A stretch of 44,195 bases of DNA from COMBO-56-21 sp038852315 (GCA_038852315.1 JAWCKF010000013.1:1-44195), one strand, 5' to 3'; counted from the first letter of the stretch, positions 1 through 7,516 are shown. The notes: a model not told the origin generated them from the sequence alone. Numbers and translations: made by a program.

Positions 1-758
1 AGGCTGTGGCGGAAGGCCCCAACGAGGTTCAGTTGACAGCTCAAGATGCAGCGGCATACGGTTCCGACCTCGGGACAGATCTGCCGTCGCTCGTGCATCG
101 CCTGTGCGGTCTTCCCGGCGACTTCCGGCTCAGGGTCGGCATGATGAACCCTGCGAGCGCTCACCCCATCAGGGCGGCGCTCGCCGTGATGTACCGCGAG
201 CCGAAGGTGTTCAAGTTCCTACACCTGCCCGTCCAGAGCGGGAGCGACTCGATCCTGGCGGACATGCGGCGCGGCCACACCGTGCGCGAGTTCGAGGAGA
301 CCGTGGCCGAGGTGAGGCGCGCCGTGCCCGATGTAACGCTCTCAACGGATCTGATTGTGGGTTACCCCGGCGAGACGGAGGAAGACCACATGCGGAACGT
401 GGAGCTGGTAAGGCGCGTGAGGCCGGATATCGTCAACGTGACGCGGTTCTCCGCGAGGCCGGGGACGAGCGCCGCGGAACATTCCAGGCAGGTTCCGGGC
501 TGGAAGGCGAAGCAAAGATCGAGGGAACTCACCGCCCTTCGATTCGAGGTCGCCCTCGAGAGAAACAACGAGTGGGTGGGCAGGCGGGTGAGGGCCCTCG
601 CGACGGAGCGCGGCAAGGGGGGCTCGACCATACTCAGGACCGACGAGTACAAGCAGGTCGTGGTCGCCCGCGAGCTCGCCCTGCGCAGATTCTATGATAT
701 CGCCGTCACAGATGCCACGCCAACACATCTCGTTGGCAGGACGGATGGTGGAGGATGA
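1..758 (+). CDS. tRNA N6-threonylcarbamoyladenosine methylthiotransferase, MtaB/CDKAL1 type (C-terminal part)
   Basis: The reading frame is open to the left edge of the window, so this is the 3' part of a longer gene; the GTG at position 6 is probably not the true start. The visible part has the radical-SAM methylthiotransferase signature: HLPVQSGSD followed by MRRGH, then STDLIVGYPGETEED, and a C-terminal TRAM-like beta domain over roughly the last 65 residues. Enzymes of this family convert t6A to ms2t6A at position 37 of ANN-decoding tRNAs. The catalytic CxxxCxxC motif lies outside the window. The stop overlaps the start of the next gene (ATGA at 755-758), which implies co-transcription. 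MiaB is less likely in an archaeon. Family assignment is firm, and substrate follows from the family. Confidence 0.88.
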   Translation, partial: AVAEGPNEVQLTAQDAAAYGSDLGTDLPSLVHRLCGLPGDFRLRVGMMNPASAHPIRAALAVMYREPKVFKFLHLPVQSGSDSILADMRRGHTVREFEETVAEVRRAVPDVTLSTDLIVGYPGETEEDHMRNVELVRRVRPDIVNVTRFSARPGTSAAEHSRQVPGWKAKQRSRELTALRFEVALERNNEWVGRRVRALATERGKGGSTILRTDEYKQVVVARELALRRFYDIAVTDATPTHLVGRTDGGG

Positions 759-1639
759 AGAGGCAGACCTGGCTCTTCCTCGCGCTCGCCCTCACCATAC
801 TCATCTGGGGGAACTCGTTCGTGCTCGTCCAGCTCGCCATCGAGGACGGGGCGACGCCCGTGATGATCGCCCTGGGGAGGTTCCTCCTGGCGTCGTCCGT
901 GTTCGGCGCGTACATCGTGCTGCGGAGGCCGCCGTGGCCGGCCAGAGCCGATCTGAAGACCTATGCCCTGCTCGCGCTCGTGGGCGTCGGTGTGTACTAC
1001 GTCTTCCAATACTATGGCATCGAGTACGCTGGAGCATCCATTTCCGCGATACTAGTCACGCTCCTCTGTCCTGTGATCATATTCCTGATGTCCACCTTCC
1101 GGCTCGGAGAGCGTATCACGCGCGAGCAGATGGCGGGGCTGGTCATCGCCGCGGTCGGCTCGTTCTTCGTCATCACAGATGGCGACATCCACTTCCTTTC
1201 GAACAGCATGCAGATACTGGGCGGGCTCTTCGGGGTGGCGTGTGCGTTTTTCTGGGCCGTTTACACGGTCGAGGGCAAGAAGCTGGTCAGGAAGTACGAG
1301 CCTTTCGCGAGCACGGGGCACATAGCGCTGCTGGGGACTGCGATGCTCGCGCCCATAGCTGTTGCGGAGTCGCGCCTGAACCCCTCCGAGTTCCCGCCGA
1401 CTTACTATCTGTGCGTGGTCTACCTCGGCGTTCTTGCGACTCTGGTCGGCTACGTCCTCTGGTTCAAGGCCCTGACGGGGCTGTCAGCCTCTGCGACTGG
1501 GGCGACGCTCTACTTCGAGCCGGTCGTGACAGTCATCTTCTCCTTCATAATCCTGGGTGAGGGCATCGGCCTCGTCGCCGCGCTCGGGAGCGTCCTCGTG
1601 CTCGCGGGCGTCGTCGCCATAACCAGAGGCCAGCGGTGA
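755..1639 (+). CDS. EamA/DMT superfamily transporter
   Basis: This is a 294-residue integral membrane protein with about ten hydrophobic helices arranged as two EamA repeats, the usual length for the drug/metabolite transporter superfamily. The first repeat opens with ALALTILIWGNSFVLVQLAI, and the end of the second contains EPVVTVIFSFIILGEG, the E-P plus glycine pattern typical of EamA domains. It would export or exchange a small metabolite across the cytoplasmic membrane; the substrate cannot be read from sequence. The ATG overlaps the stop of the methylthiotransferase by four bases (ATGA), so the two are probably translationally coupled, although a functional link is not obvious. Confidence 0.88.
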   Translation: MKRQTWLFLALALTILIWGNSFVLVQLAIEDGATPVMIALGRFLLASSVFGAYIVLRRPPWPARADLKTYALLALVGVGVYYVFQYYGIEYAGASISAILVTLLCPVIIFLMSTFRLGERITREQMAGLVIAAVGSFFVITDGDIHFLSNSMQILGGLFGVACAFFWAVYTVEGKKLVRKYEPFASTGHIALLGTAMLAPIAVAESRLNPSEFPPTYYLCVVYLGVLATLVGYVLWFKALTGLSASATGATLYFEPVVTVIFSFIILGEGIGLVAALGSVLVLAGVVAITRGQR

Positions 1640-1664
1640 TGCTCTGCGATGCCGCGCGGAATCG

Positions 1665-1671
1665 TTAATAA
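1665..1671 (+). promoter_or_regulatory. TATA-like box for tRNA-Gln
   Basis: TTAATAA lies in an otherwise GC-rich spacer, about 36 bp before the mature 5' end of tRNA-Gln. This would put the transcription start a few bases upstream of the tRNA, as expected for an archaeal tRNA promoter. Confidence 0.5.
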
Positions 1672-1703
1672 CCCGTACGGGCCATCCGGCACACTGCCGG
1701 GAC

Positions 1704-1776
1704 AGCCCCGTGGTGTAGAGGTCAATCATGCGGGCCTTTGGAGCCTGCGACGGAGGTTCGAATCCTCCCGGGGCTA
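1704..1776 (+). tRNA. tRNA-Gln (anticodon TTG)
   Basis: A full cloverleaf can be folded. The acceptor arm AGCCCCG (1704-1710) pairs with CGGGGCT (1769-1775), with discriminator A at 1776. The anticodon stem CGGGC/GCCTG (1731-1735/1743-1747) encloses the loop CTTTGGA with anticodon TTG at 1738-1740. The T arm is GGAGG-TTCGAAT-CCTCC. No intron is present and the CCA end is not encoded. The anticodon UUG decodes CAA and CAG by wobble. The last three bases overlap the stop codon of the small minus-strand gene that follows. Confidence 0.95.
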
Positions 1777-1968
1777 TCTTCTCCTCAGGCGCTCCGCGAG
1801 CTTCGCGACACCTACGAGCAACAGCACCCAGAACAGCACCACGAGGAAGAACCCCTCAGCTACGAAGCCGCCCTGGACCGCGGACAGAACGTACATGCCT
1901 GTGAGCGTGGCGGCGACTCCGAAGGCCAATCCCCAGAGGGCGGCGACACGGTCGATCCTGAGCCTCAT
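1774..1968 (-). CDS. Small two-helix membrane protein, function unknown
   Basis: This is a 64-residue protein beginning MRLRIDRVAALW and ending in a basic tail (AERLRRR). It has two hydrophobic segments, roughly residues 9-30 and 38-56, so a small hairpin membrane protein is likely. The ATG at 1966-1968 is five bases after the nitroreductase stop (1974-1976) on the same strand, consistent with co-transcription. The same frame is open far upstream, but that stretch is the antisense of the nitroreductase frame and has no membrane character. Its TAG stop lies within the last bases of the convergent tRNA-Gln gene. I do not recognise the family. Confidence 0.6.
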   Translation of the reverse strand: MRLRIDRVAALWGLAFGVAATLTGMYVLSAVQGGFVAEGFFLVVLFWVLLLVGVAKLAERLRRR

Positions 1969-1973
1969 GGCGC

Positions 1974-2522
1974 CTACCACTTCTCCCTGTGGACGAGCTG
2001 GTCGAGGGGAAGCCTTGAGCGGCGAGAGGCCTGGCGACGCGCGGGGAAGCCGATGGGCACCATGGCCACGGGCCGTGCATGGGCCGGGAGCCCGAGAGCC
2101 TGGGCCACCTTCCTCTCGTCGAACGCTCCCACCCAGACGCTCCCCAGTCCTCTGCTGTGCAGGTAGAGCAGCATGTTCTCTACCGCCGCCGCGACGTCCT
2201 GGAGGCAATACAGGGTGCGTCCTCTCTCGCCGTAGTGCCTCACCCTCTCGAGGTTCGCGCAGAACACCACGACTACGGGCGCCTGCGCTACGAACCGCTG
2301 GCCCAGAGCCGCCTCGGCGAGGAGCTCCTTCGTGCGCTGGTCCTTCACGACCACGAAGTCCCTCGATTGCAGGTTCCCGGCCGACGGAGCAAGGTTGGCC
2401 ATCCTCAGTGCCTCGTCGATCACCTCGTCGTCGACCGGTTCGGATGAGAAGTCCCTCGTGCTGGTCCTGCCCTCTATGCACGTCACTATGTCCAACCACG
2501 CCACCTCGAATGAGGGCATCAT
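1974..2522 (-). CDS. Nitroreductase family FMN-dependent oxidoreductase
   Basis: This 182-residue protein fits the compact nitroreductase fold. An N-terminal RTSTRDF segment binds the FMN phosphate, followed by LAPSAGNLQSRDFVVVKD, a core family motif, a central AQAPVVVVFCAN strand, and the late GLGSVWVGAF and PVAMVPIGFP motifs. Such enzymes use NAD(P)H to reduce nitro compounds, quinones or flavins, or dehalogenate iodotyrosine. Natural substrate cannot be assigned. Two consecutive ATG codons (2520-2522 and 2517-2519) could start it. It diverges from the Pcc1 gene and is followed closely by a small membrane protein gene. Confidence 0.9.
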   Translation of the reverse strand: MMPSFEVAWLDIVTCIEGRTSTRDFSSEPVDDEVIDEALRMANLAPSAGNLQSRDFVVVKDQRTKELLAEAALGQRFVAQAPVVVVFCANLERVRHYGERGRTLYCLQDVAAAVENMLLYLHSRGLGSVWVGAFDERKVAQALGLPAHARPVAMVPIGFPARRQASRRSRLPLDQLVHREKW

Positions 2523-2583
2523 CGGGAACTTCTAAGTACTTTGTCCGCGGTCGATGTGATCGGAGTTCCCCGGAAGGTGATGC

Positions 2584-2817
2584 GTGCTGTCGGACGTCGT
2601 GTGCGAGCTCCGCCTGGGATACGCCTCCGCAGACGAGGCCGAGAAGGTCCACAGATCCGTCGAGATGGACAACCAGGGCTACATCCGCACGAGGGTGGAG
2701 GGCAGCTCCATCATCGCAAGGATCGAGGCGGAGTCGCTGAAGAGCCTCCTCCACACGCTGGACGACTTCCTCGCATGCGCGGGTGTCGCCGAGAGGATAG
2801 TCTCCAGGAAGGGCTAG
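2584..2817 (+). CDS. pcc1: KEOPS complex subunit Pcc1
   Basis: A 77-residue protein of the size expected for archaeal Pcc1, the small dimerising subunit of KEOPS, which transfers threonylcarbamoyl to A37 of ANN-decoding tRNAs. Family features are visible: an N-terminal beta strand, the VHRSVEMDN segment corresponding to the conserved S-L/V-x-x-D-N, a central strand with IIARIEAESLKSL, and a final helix. The GTG start at 2584 is preceded by a good ribosome site (GGAAGGTGAT, 2572-2581). The gene ends tail to tail with tgtA; both stops share the tetranucleotide CTAG at 2814-2817. Its presence close to an MtaB-type enzyme is notable because ms2t6A needs t6A as substrate. Confidence 0.8.
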   Translation: MLSDVVCELRLGYASADEAEKVHRSVEMDNQGYIRTRVEGSSIIARIEAESLKSLLHTLDDFLACAGVAERIVSRKG

Positions 2818-4766
2818 TCGGGCGAATCCTTGACCCTGACGGCGATACCCCTCTTGAAGGCCAGCATCTCCTCCCTGTTCATCAGAGCGCGCCCCACGGC
2901 CGCGAGCTCGTCCCTCGTGTTAACCACCATCACATCGTCCCCGGGCCTGATGTCGGGGTCGCAGTCGACGACGAACTTGGCGAAGACGTTGTTTCCTCTG
3001 GAGGCGAACTGGGCGGGCTCGTCCTCGACCTTCACTCTCATCCTGGGAGGCGGGAGTAGGCGCATCAGCAGCCTCGCGCCAGCCATCTTCAGCGAGAACC
3101 TGCCGTCGGACGCGCGCATCGAGAGCGCGTGCGCGCCGTCTATCATCACGTTCCTTATCTTCCCTGTCCTCTCGGACTTCACGAACTCCACTCTTCCCAT
3201 CTTCAACATGTCGCCGGCACCTCTGCCGAACTGCATGTCAAGCACCGCCCTGCATCTCAGCAGGTCGGTGTCCTGGGTGCGGGAACCCTGGCCGAACATC
3301 TCACTCAGGAACCTCAGCGTCTCCTCGCCCTCCCACATCAACGCGAGGTCGTATCCGTGCGAGTGTGCATGCCGTTCCATCACCTTGTCCATCCGCTGCC
3401 TCACATGCGGGTCGAGCTCTTTCGGGATGACGGACTGTGCTATAGGGTAGTACTCGTCGAGCTCCAAGGGCACGGGCCCGAAGAACGAGGCCACCAGGAA
3501 GCTCGCGTCGGCGACCCTCGAGACCTCGGTCATCTCCTTCGCATAGGTCCTGGAGTACGGTTTCGGGCCCTCCTGGAAGCCAACGAGTATCTTCCTGTCG
3601 GGCTTCCTGTACCTCTCGAAGTACCGTTCTTGATATCGCACGACTGCAGGCCTGTCGTAGCTCTCGGGACCGCAGTAGAAGAACGCGGACCGCCTGCTCG
3701 CGGGCTCGAACCGCTCGAGATACTCCTTGTACTCCCTCAGCACAGCCAGCGCCTCCAGCAGCGCGGGGTGCGCTCTCGCGCGCATCTCGACCAGCTCCCA
3801 GATTGAGCCCTCGTGTATGGCGTTCTTCACGGTCTTTATCTCGCCGATGCACGCGTGGAGGTTGTGCTCGGCTATGGTGCGGGTCTTCTCGCGCTTGTCC
3901 ATCGCCTTGAGATCCTCCAAAGTCGTCCTGGAGCACGCAGGACAGAGGCATGCGAGCTCATGCATGTCGCGGAGGAACCTCGTACCTGTCGGGAACATCA
4001 GCCTTTCCTCACGGGCGTACTTCGCGTATGAGGCCGAGTCGAAAAGGTCGCATCCCAGCAGTACTGCCATCGGGAACACCATCGGATGGCCGGCTCCGAA
4101 CAGGTGGACGGGGCGGGCCGGGTTCAGGCCCTTCTTCGACGCCAGCACGATCCTGACCACGTCAGCGAACCTGTAGCTCTCGAGCAGGGGGACGACGCCG
4201 CCGATGGGATGCAGGTCGAGGTCCAGGGCTGAGAGATCGCGAGCGCACTTCTCCCTGAGGTCCTCGTAGAGGCCTCCCTGGACCGTTCCAGCGAGCAGCA
4301 TCTTCTCTTTGAGGGGCACCGACTCCTCCGCCCGCATCACGGTCTCGGCAACGGCCCTTTCAGCCTGTTCCCTGCTGAAGTCCGGCTCGGAGAAGACATC
4401 GAGGGTTGTGCCTACGTCCGAGCCGATGGCCGCCTGGAAGCGCACGATATCCCTGTGGTCGACATCGACGTCGCCATACACATGGTCCTGGAAGGTGCCA
4501 CTGTCCGTCATTACGGCGCCGTCGAAGCCGAGGAGCGCATGAACCCCCGACCCCTCGGCCCTCTCCCGCAGCTCGGGAGAACTCCTGATGATGTAGGAGT
4601 TCGTGATGAGCATGCGGACGCCAAACCTGTCCTTCATCTCGGCGGGCGTCAGCGTGAGCTGGTTCGGGTTGACGACAGGCAGCAGCGCGGGAGTCTCGAC
4701 TCTGCCATGAGCAGTCGTCAGCTCGCATATCCTCGCGAGCCCGTCTCGCTCCTTGAGCTCGAACAT
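2814..4766 (-). CDS. tgtA: Archaeosine tRNA-guanine transglycosylase (TgtA), full length
   Basis: This 650-residue enzyme exchanges guanine 15 in the tRNA D-loop for preQ0, the first committed step in archaeosine formation. The catalytic TIM-barrel domain contains MTDSGTFQ (Asp88, proposed acid/base) and LFDSASY (Asp243, proposed nucleophile). The zinc site is visible as Cys273, Cys275, Cys278 and His304. Middle C-terminal domains follow, and a PUA domain occupies about the last 75 residues (IRPGDDVMVVN, KRGIAVRVK). Length equals that of complete archaeal TgtA, so it is not the split form. It is preceded by a TATA-like box that would give an almost leaderless mRNA and diverges from the DUF1616 gene. 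Confidence 0.97.
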   Translation of the reverse strand: MFELKERDGLARICELTTAHGRVETPALLPVVNPNQLTLTPAEMKDRFGVRMLITNSYIIRSSPELRERAEGSGVHALLGFDGAVMTDSGTFQDHVYGDVDVDHRDIVRFQAAIGSDVGTTLDVFSEPDFSREQAERAVAETVMRAEESVPLKEKMLLAGTVQGGLYEDLREKCARDLSALDLDLHPIGGVVPLLESYRFADVVRIVLASKKGLNPARPVHLFGAGHPMVFPMAVLLGCDLFDSASYAKYAREERLMFPTGTRFLRDMHELACLCPACSRTTLEDLKAMDKREKTRTIAEHNLHACIGEIKTVKNAIHEGSIWELVEMRARAHPALLEALAVLREYKEYLERFEPASRRSAFFYCGPESYDRPAVVRYQERYFERYRKPDRKILVGFQEGPKPYSRTYAKEMTEVSRVADASFLVASFFGPVPLELDEYYPIAQSVIPKELDPHVRQRMDKVMERHAHSHGYDLALMWEGEETLRFLSEMFGQGSRTQDTDLLRCRAVLDMQFGRGAGDMLKMGRVEFVKSERTGKIRNVMIDGAHALSMRASDGRFSLKMAGARLLMRLLPPPRMRVKVEDEPAQFASRGNNVFAKFVVDCDPDIRPGDDVMVVNTRDELAAVGRALMNREEMLAFKRGIAVRVKDSPD

Positions 4767-4790
4767 AGCGGCACTCGTAACGGCCTCATG

Positions 4791-4799
4791 ATAATTATT
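4791..4799 (-). promoter_or_regulatory. TATA-like box for tgtA
   Basis: On the minus strand this reads AATAATTAT and is centred about 26 bp before position 4769, three bases upstream of the tgtA ATG at 4766. The spacing predicts an essentially leaderless transcript, and no ribosome-binding site is seen before the ATG. Confidence 0.5.
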
Positions 4800-4835
4800 G
4801 TTTCACAGCCCCGACCTGAAGCGAGCCAGCAAACA

Positions 4836-4843
4836 ATTAAATA
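4836..4843 (+). promoter_or_regulatory. TATA-like box for the DUF1616-pth2-DUF99 operon
   Basis: ATTAAATA stands out in a GC-rich spacer and sits about 35 bp before the ATG at 4875, predicting a start of transcription near 4865 and a leader of about ten bases. It is back to back with the tgtA promoter. Confidence 0.5.
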
Positions 4844-4874
4844 CGCTCCAGCTTCTGCGAGTCCTTCGATAGCA

Positions 4875-5444
4875 ATGAGCAACCCGCTCCAGGTGATTGC
4901 GGGGATAGCCATAGTGTTCTTCCTTCCCGGCTGGACGATGATCAACATGTTGTTCCCGAGGCGCGGGGAGCTCGACCCCGAATACGACCAGGTCTACCGC
5001 GTGACGCTGGGGATGGGCATGAGCATAGTCATCGCCATAATGGTGGGGTTCGGACTGAACGCGATAAGCACCGAGGAGCGCGGGTACGTGTCCGCGGGAC
5101 CCCTGTGGCTGATCCTGGGGTCCCTGACGCTGCTGTTCGGCGTCGCCGGCTGGTTGAGGGGCGCCTATCCGTGGGCGGGCTACATCCATCCGAAGCTCTA
5201 CCGCTCCCCCCCTGTGCCAGGCCTGCCGAAGGAGGTGAGCTCGGATTTCCAGCGCAAGCGCAAGCTTGACAGGCTGATAATCGAGCGGGAGCAGCTCCTG
5301 CGAGATGTGGAGCTCTTCTCCGAGAGGGCGGCGACTTCAAATCCCCACAGGAAGCTCTACTACTCGAGGCGGCTAGAGCAGACGAGGCTGCGGATAGAGC
5401 AGGTGAACGAAGAGCTCAGGAAGCTCGGGTCCGGGGCGAAGTGA
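4875..5444 (+). CDS. DUF1616-like membrane protein
   Basis: This 189-residue protein begins at ATG 4875, a start chosen because the preceding frame contains the tgtA antisense and a TATA-like box lies at the right distance. Its N-terminus (VFFLPGWTMINMLFPRRGEL) and the following GMGMSIVIAIMVGFGLN match the conserved opening of the archaeal DUF1616 membrane family. Three hydrophobic segments lie at about residues 3-20, 45-65 and 75-97. The C-terminal half is soluble, basic and probably coiled coil (REQLLRDVELFSERA, RRLEQTRLRIEQVNEELRKL). Function is unknown. It abuts pth2 directly (TGA then ATG with no gap), so it leads an operon with pth2 and the DUF99 gene. Confidence 0.8.
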   Translation: MSNPLQVIAGIAIVFFLPGWTMINMLFPRRGELDPEYDQVYRVTLGMGMSIVIAIMVGFGLNAISTEERGYVSAGPLWLILGSLTLLFGVAGWLRGAYPWAGYIHPKLYRSPPVPGLPKEVSSDFQRKRKLDRLIIEREQLLRDVELFSERAATSNPHRKLYYSRRLEQTRLRIEQVNEELRKLGSGAK

Positions 5445-5816
5445 ATGGTCCGGAAGGGTGAGACGGAGTACAAGCTCGTGGTCGTCGTCCGAGACGACCT
5501 CGACATGTCCGTGGGCAAGCTGGCCGCGCAGGTCGCCCACGCGGCCGTGACCTGCGCCCTCGATGCGAAGACCAGGAGGCCGAAATGGTTCTCCGAGTGG
5601 CTCAAGGAGGGCCAGCGGAAGGTCGTGCTCAGGGCCGAGAGCCTCGAACATCTCGAGACGCTGAGGGACAAGGCTTCGAGGGCTAGGCTCCCGGTCGCCA
5701 TGATCACGGACGCCGGCCTGACCGAGCTCCCGCCGAGCACCGTCACATGCTTGGGCATCGGTCCGGCCCCCGACGCCGAGATAGACCCGATCACAGGCTC
5801 TCTGCCGCTCGCATGA
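5445..5816 (+). CDS. pth2: Peptidyl-tRNA hydrolase, Pth2 family
   Basis: A 123-residue enzyme that releases tRNA from peptidyl-tRNA dropped by ribosomes. The family signature is clear: KLVVVVRDDLDMSVGKLAAQVAHAAV near the N-terminus (catalytic Lys and Asp included; described here in part as VRDDLDMSVGKLAAQ), then QRKVVLRAESLEHLETL, the middle motif DAGLTELPPSTVTCLGIGP, and the terminal PITGSLPL. The length is typical of Pth2. The ATG follows the stop of the DUF1616 gene with no gap, and the gene's own stop overlaps the next ATG (5813-5816). Confidence 0.97.
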   Translation: MVRKGETEYKLVVVVRDDLDMSVGKLAAQVAHAAVTCALDAKTRRPKWFSEWLKEGQRKVVLRAESLEHLETLRDKASRARLPVAMITDAGLTELPPSTVTCLGIGPAPDAEIDPITGSLPLA

Positions 5817-6397
5817 GGCGTACGATGAAGAAGCAGATACGCGTGCTCGGTATCGACGACTCCCCCTTCAGGTTCGGCGACCAGAAGGCGCTGGTCGTCG
5901 GGGCCCTCGTGAGGGTGCCCAGCTACCTCGAGGGCGTGCTGCGCACAGAGGTCGCTGTGGACGGCACGGACTCAACGCGCGTCATCATAGACACTGTGGC
6001 CGGATCCCGTTTCAAGGATCAGGTCAAGCTCATCATGCTGGACGGCATCGCCCTGGCTGGGTTCAACGTCGTCGACATCGACGCCATCCACGGAGAGCTG
6101 GGCATCCCAGTGCTCACCGTGACGAGGGACAGGCCCGACTTCGGGAAGATGAGGAGCGCGCTCCAGAAGTACTTCGAGGACTGGGAGGAGCGCTACAGGC
6201 TCATGACCAAGCACCAGCTCCGGGAGCTTCCAACGTCCCACAACCCAGTGTACGCCTGCGGCGTGGGTCTCGAGTGGCGCGAGCTCGCCGCAATCGTACG
6301 CGCCACGACGGTGAGGGGCGTGGTGCCCGAGCCACTGAGGATCGCGCACCTCGTCGCCTCCGCCATGGTGAAGGGGGAATCCTACGGCCGGTCGTGA
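5813..6397 (+). CDS. DUF99 family protein
   Basis: A 194-residue protein of the archaeal DUF99 (UPF0215) family. It opens with IRVLGIDDSPFRFG, the conserved GIDD motif, continues with MLDGIALAGFNVVDI, and has PVLTVTRDRPDF and a late VPEPLRIAHLVASAM segment, all characteristic of the family. Acidic residues in the first two motifs suggest a metal-dependent, RNase H-like or endonuclease V-like fold, but no activity is established as far as I know. The start at 5813 overlaps the pth2 stop (ATGA). An internal ATG at 5825 preceded by GAGGCG is an alternative start that would remove four residues. Confidence 0.8.
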   Translation: MRRTMKKQIRVLGIDDSPFRFGDQKALVVGALVRVPSYLEGVLRTEVAVDGTDSTRVIIDTVAGSRFKDQVKLIMLDGIALAGFNVVDIDAIHGELGIPVLTVTRDRPDFGKMRSALQKYFEDWEERYRLMTKHQLRELPTSHNPVYACGVGLEWRELAAIVRATTVRGVVPEPLRIAHLVASAMVKGESYGRS

Positions 6398-6478
6398 ACC
6401 CAGCGCCTGTGGATTCCCAGGGACAAACATAAGTCTAGTGAGATCCAATCATCTTCAGGCGGCAGATAGGTGGTTCGG

Positions 6479-6988
6479 ATGATCAAGAACCTCTTCTCGA
6501 AGAGGGAACACAGGAACATGCAGGGCGTCACGAAGGAGGAGGTGATGCAGGCTTCTGCACGGTTCTGGCGCTCGAGGAACTTCGGCGTCAACTTCACCGC
6601 GCCGTACAGCCTCCACTGCGAGCAGTTCCAGTCAAAGCTCGGCCTCAGGCAATCGGTCGATGTGATCGCGGTCGAGGAGGGGGCCGGCACAGGCGTGGAC
6701 CTCTCGTTCTCGGCGGAGCTGACGGATGCTGGGGCGGTTGCAGGGATCGCGACTGCCGTGATAGTGCCGGTAGTGACCGTCGCAGTGGGGGCCATATCCT
6801 ACGTCGAGTACGAGAACGATGCCCAGAGGATGATGGCCGAGTTCTGGAGTCATCTCGCGTCTCTCCCAAGAGGGCCACAGCCTCCACAGGGTCCGGCCTC
6901 TGCGGAGTCGTCGAGAGCATGCCCTCACTGCGGCGCGCCAGCGGAGGGCGCTGGCTCGTTCTGCAGGTTCTGCGGCACCAGGCTCTGA
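6479..6988 (+). CDS. Membrane protein with C-terminal zinc ribbon, function unknown
   Basis: This is a 169-residue protein. The start at ATG 6479 is preferred to GTG 6470 because AGGTGG lies five bases before it. Residues 1-75 form a soluble domain (FWRSRNFGVNFTAPYSLHCE, GLRQSVDVIAVEEG) that I do not recognise. A hydrophobic helix spans about 80-105, and the tail carries one zinc ribbon, CPHCGAPAEGAGSFCRFCG, joined by a Pro/Ser-rich linker. The architecture recalls the other zinc-ribbon membrane proteins in this window (20718-24227 and 43391-44035). It stands alone between the DUF99 gene and the ribosomal cluster. Confidence 0.7.
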   Translation: MIKNLFSKREHRNMQGVTKEEVMQASARFWRSRNFGVNFTAPYSLHCEQFQSKLGLRQSVDVIAVEEGAGTGVDLSFSAELTDAGAVAGIATAVIVPVVTVAVGAISYVEYENDAQRMMAEFWSHLASLPRGPQPPQGPASAESSRACPHCGAPAEGAGSFCRFCGTRL

Positions 6989-7035
6989 GCGGCCGATTCC
7001 GTCATGCTGGCTGGCACGCTCGTACAATCGCAAGG

Positions 7036-7042
7036 TTTAATA
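7036..7042 (+). promoter_or_regulatory. TATA-like box for the rpsL operon
   Basis: TTTAATA is centred about 26 bp before position 7065, which gives a leader of roughly 23 bases ending in the ribosome site AAAGGTGA (7076-7083) and the TTG start of rpsL at 7088. Confidence 0.5.
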
Positions 7043-7087
7043 GGCCGTCCCGTTTCTAGGGCATACCTCTACCAGAAAGGTGACTGT

Positions 7088-7516
7088 TTGCCCAGAGGAC
7101 TGTATACGGCCAGGAAGCTCCGACTCGACAGGCAGAAGAGGCGCTGGAGCGACAGATACTACAAGCGCCGGACACTCCACCTGAAGGAGAAGTCCGACCC
7201 GCTCGAGGGCTCCGCCCAGGCGAAAGGGGTCGTGCTCGAGAAGGTGGGCATCGAGGCGAAGCAGCCCAACTCGGCCATCAGGAAGTGCGTGAAGATACAG
7301 CTCATAAAGAACGGGAGGCAGATCACCGCGTTCGCCGTGGGGGACGGCGCCATCAACTTCATCGACGAGCACGACGAGGTCCTCGTCGAGGGGATCGGAG
7401 GCAGGATGGGCAGGTCGTACGGCGACATCCCTGGCGTGAGGTACAAGGTCATCAAGGTCAACAACGTGTCCCTCAGGGAACTCGTGAAGGGCAGAAAGGA
7501 GAAGCCTGTGAGGTGA
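7088..7516 (+). CDS. rpsL: 30S ribosomal protein S12 (uS12), TTG start
   Basis: The protein is 142 residues, the normal length for archaeal S12. Translation is placed at TTG 7088 because it gives the family N-terminus PRGLYTARKLRLDRQKRRW and lies four bases after AAAGGTGA. The frame is open further upstream, but that part has no similarity to S12. The conserved decoding-centre loop is present (EAKQPNSAIRKCVKIQL), as is the late GDIPGVRYKVIKVN segment. It heads a cluster with rpsG, fusA, tuf and rpsJ, the classic str-type order. S12 sits at the decoding site of the small subunit. Confidence 0.97.
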   Translation: MPRGLYTARKLRLDRQKRRWSDRYYKRRTLHLKEKSDPLEGSAQAKGVVLEKVGIEAKQPNSAIRKCVKIQLIKNGRQITAFAVGDGAINFIDEHDEVLVEGIGGRMGRSYGDIPGVRYKVIKVNNVSLRELVKGRKEKPVR

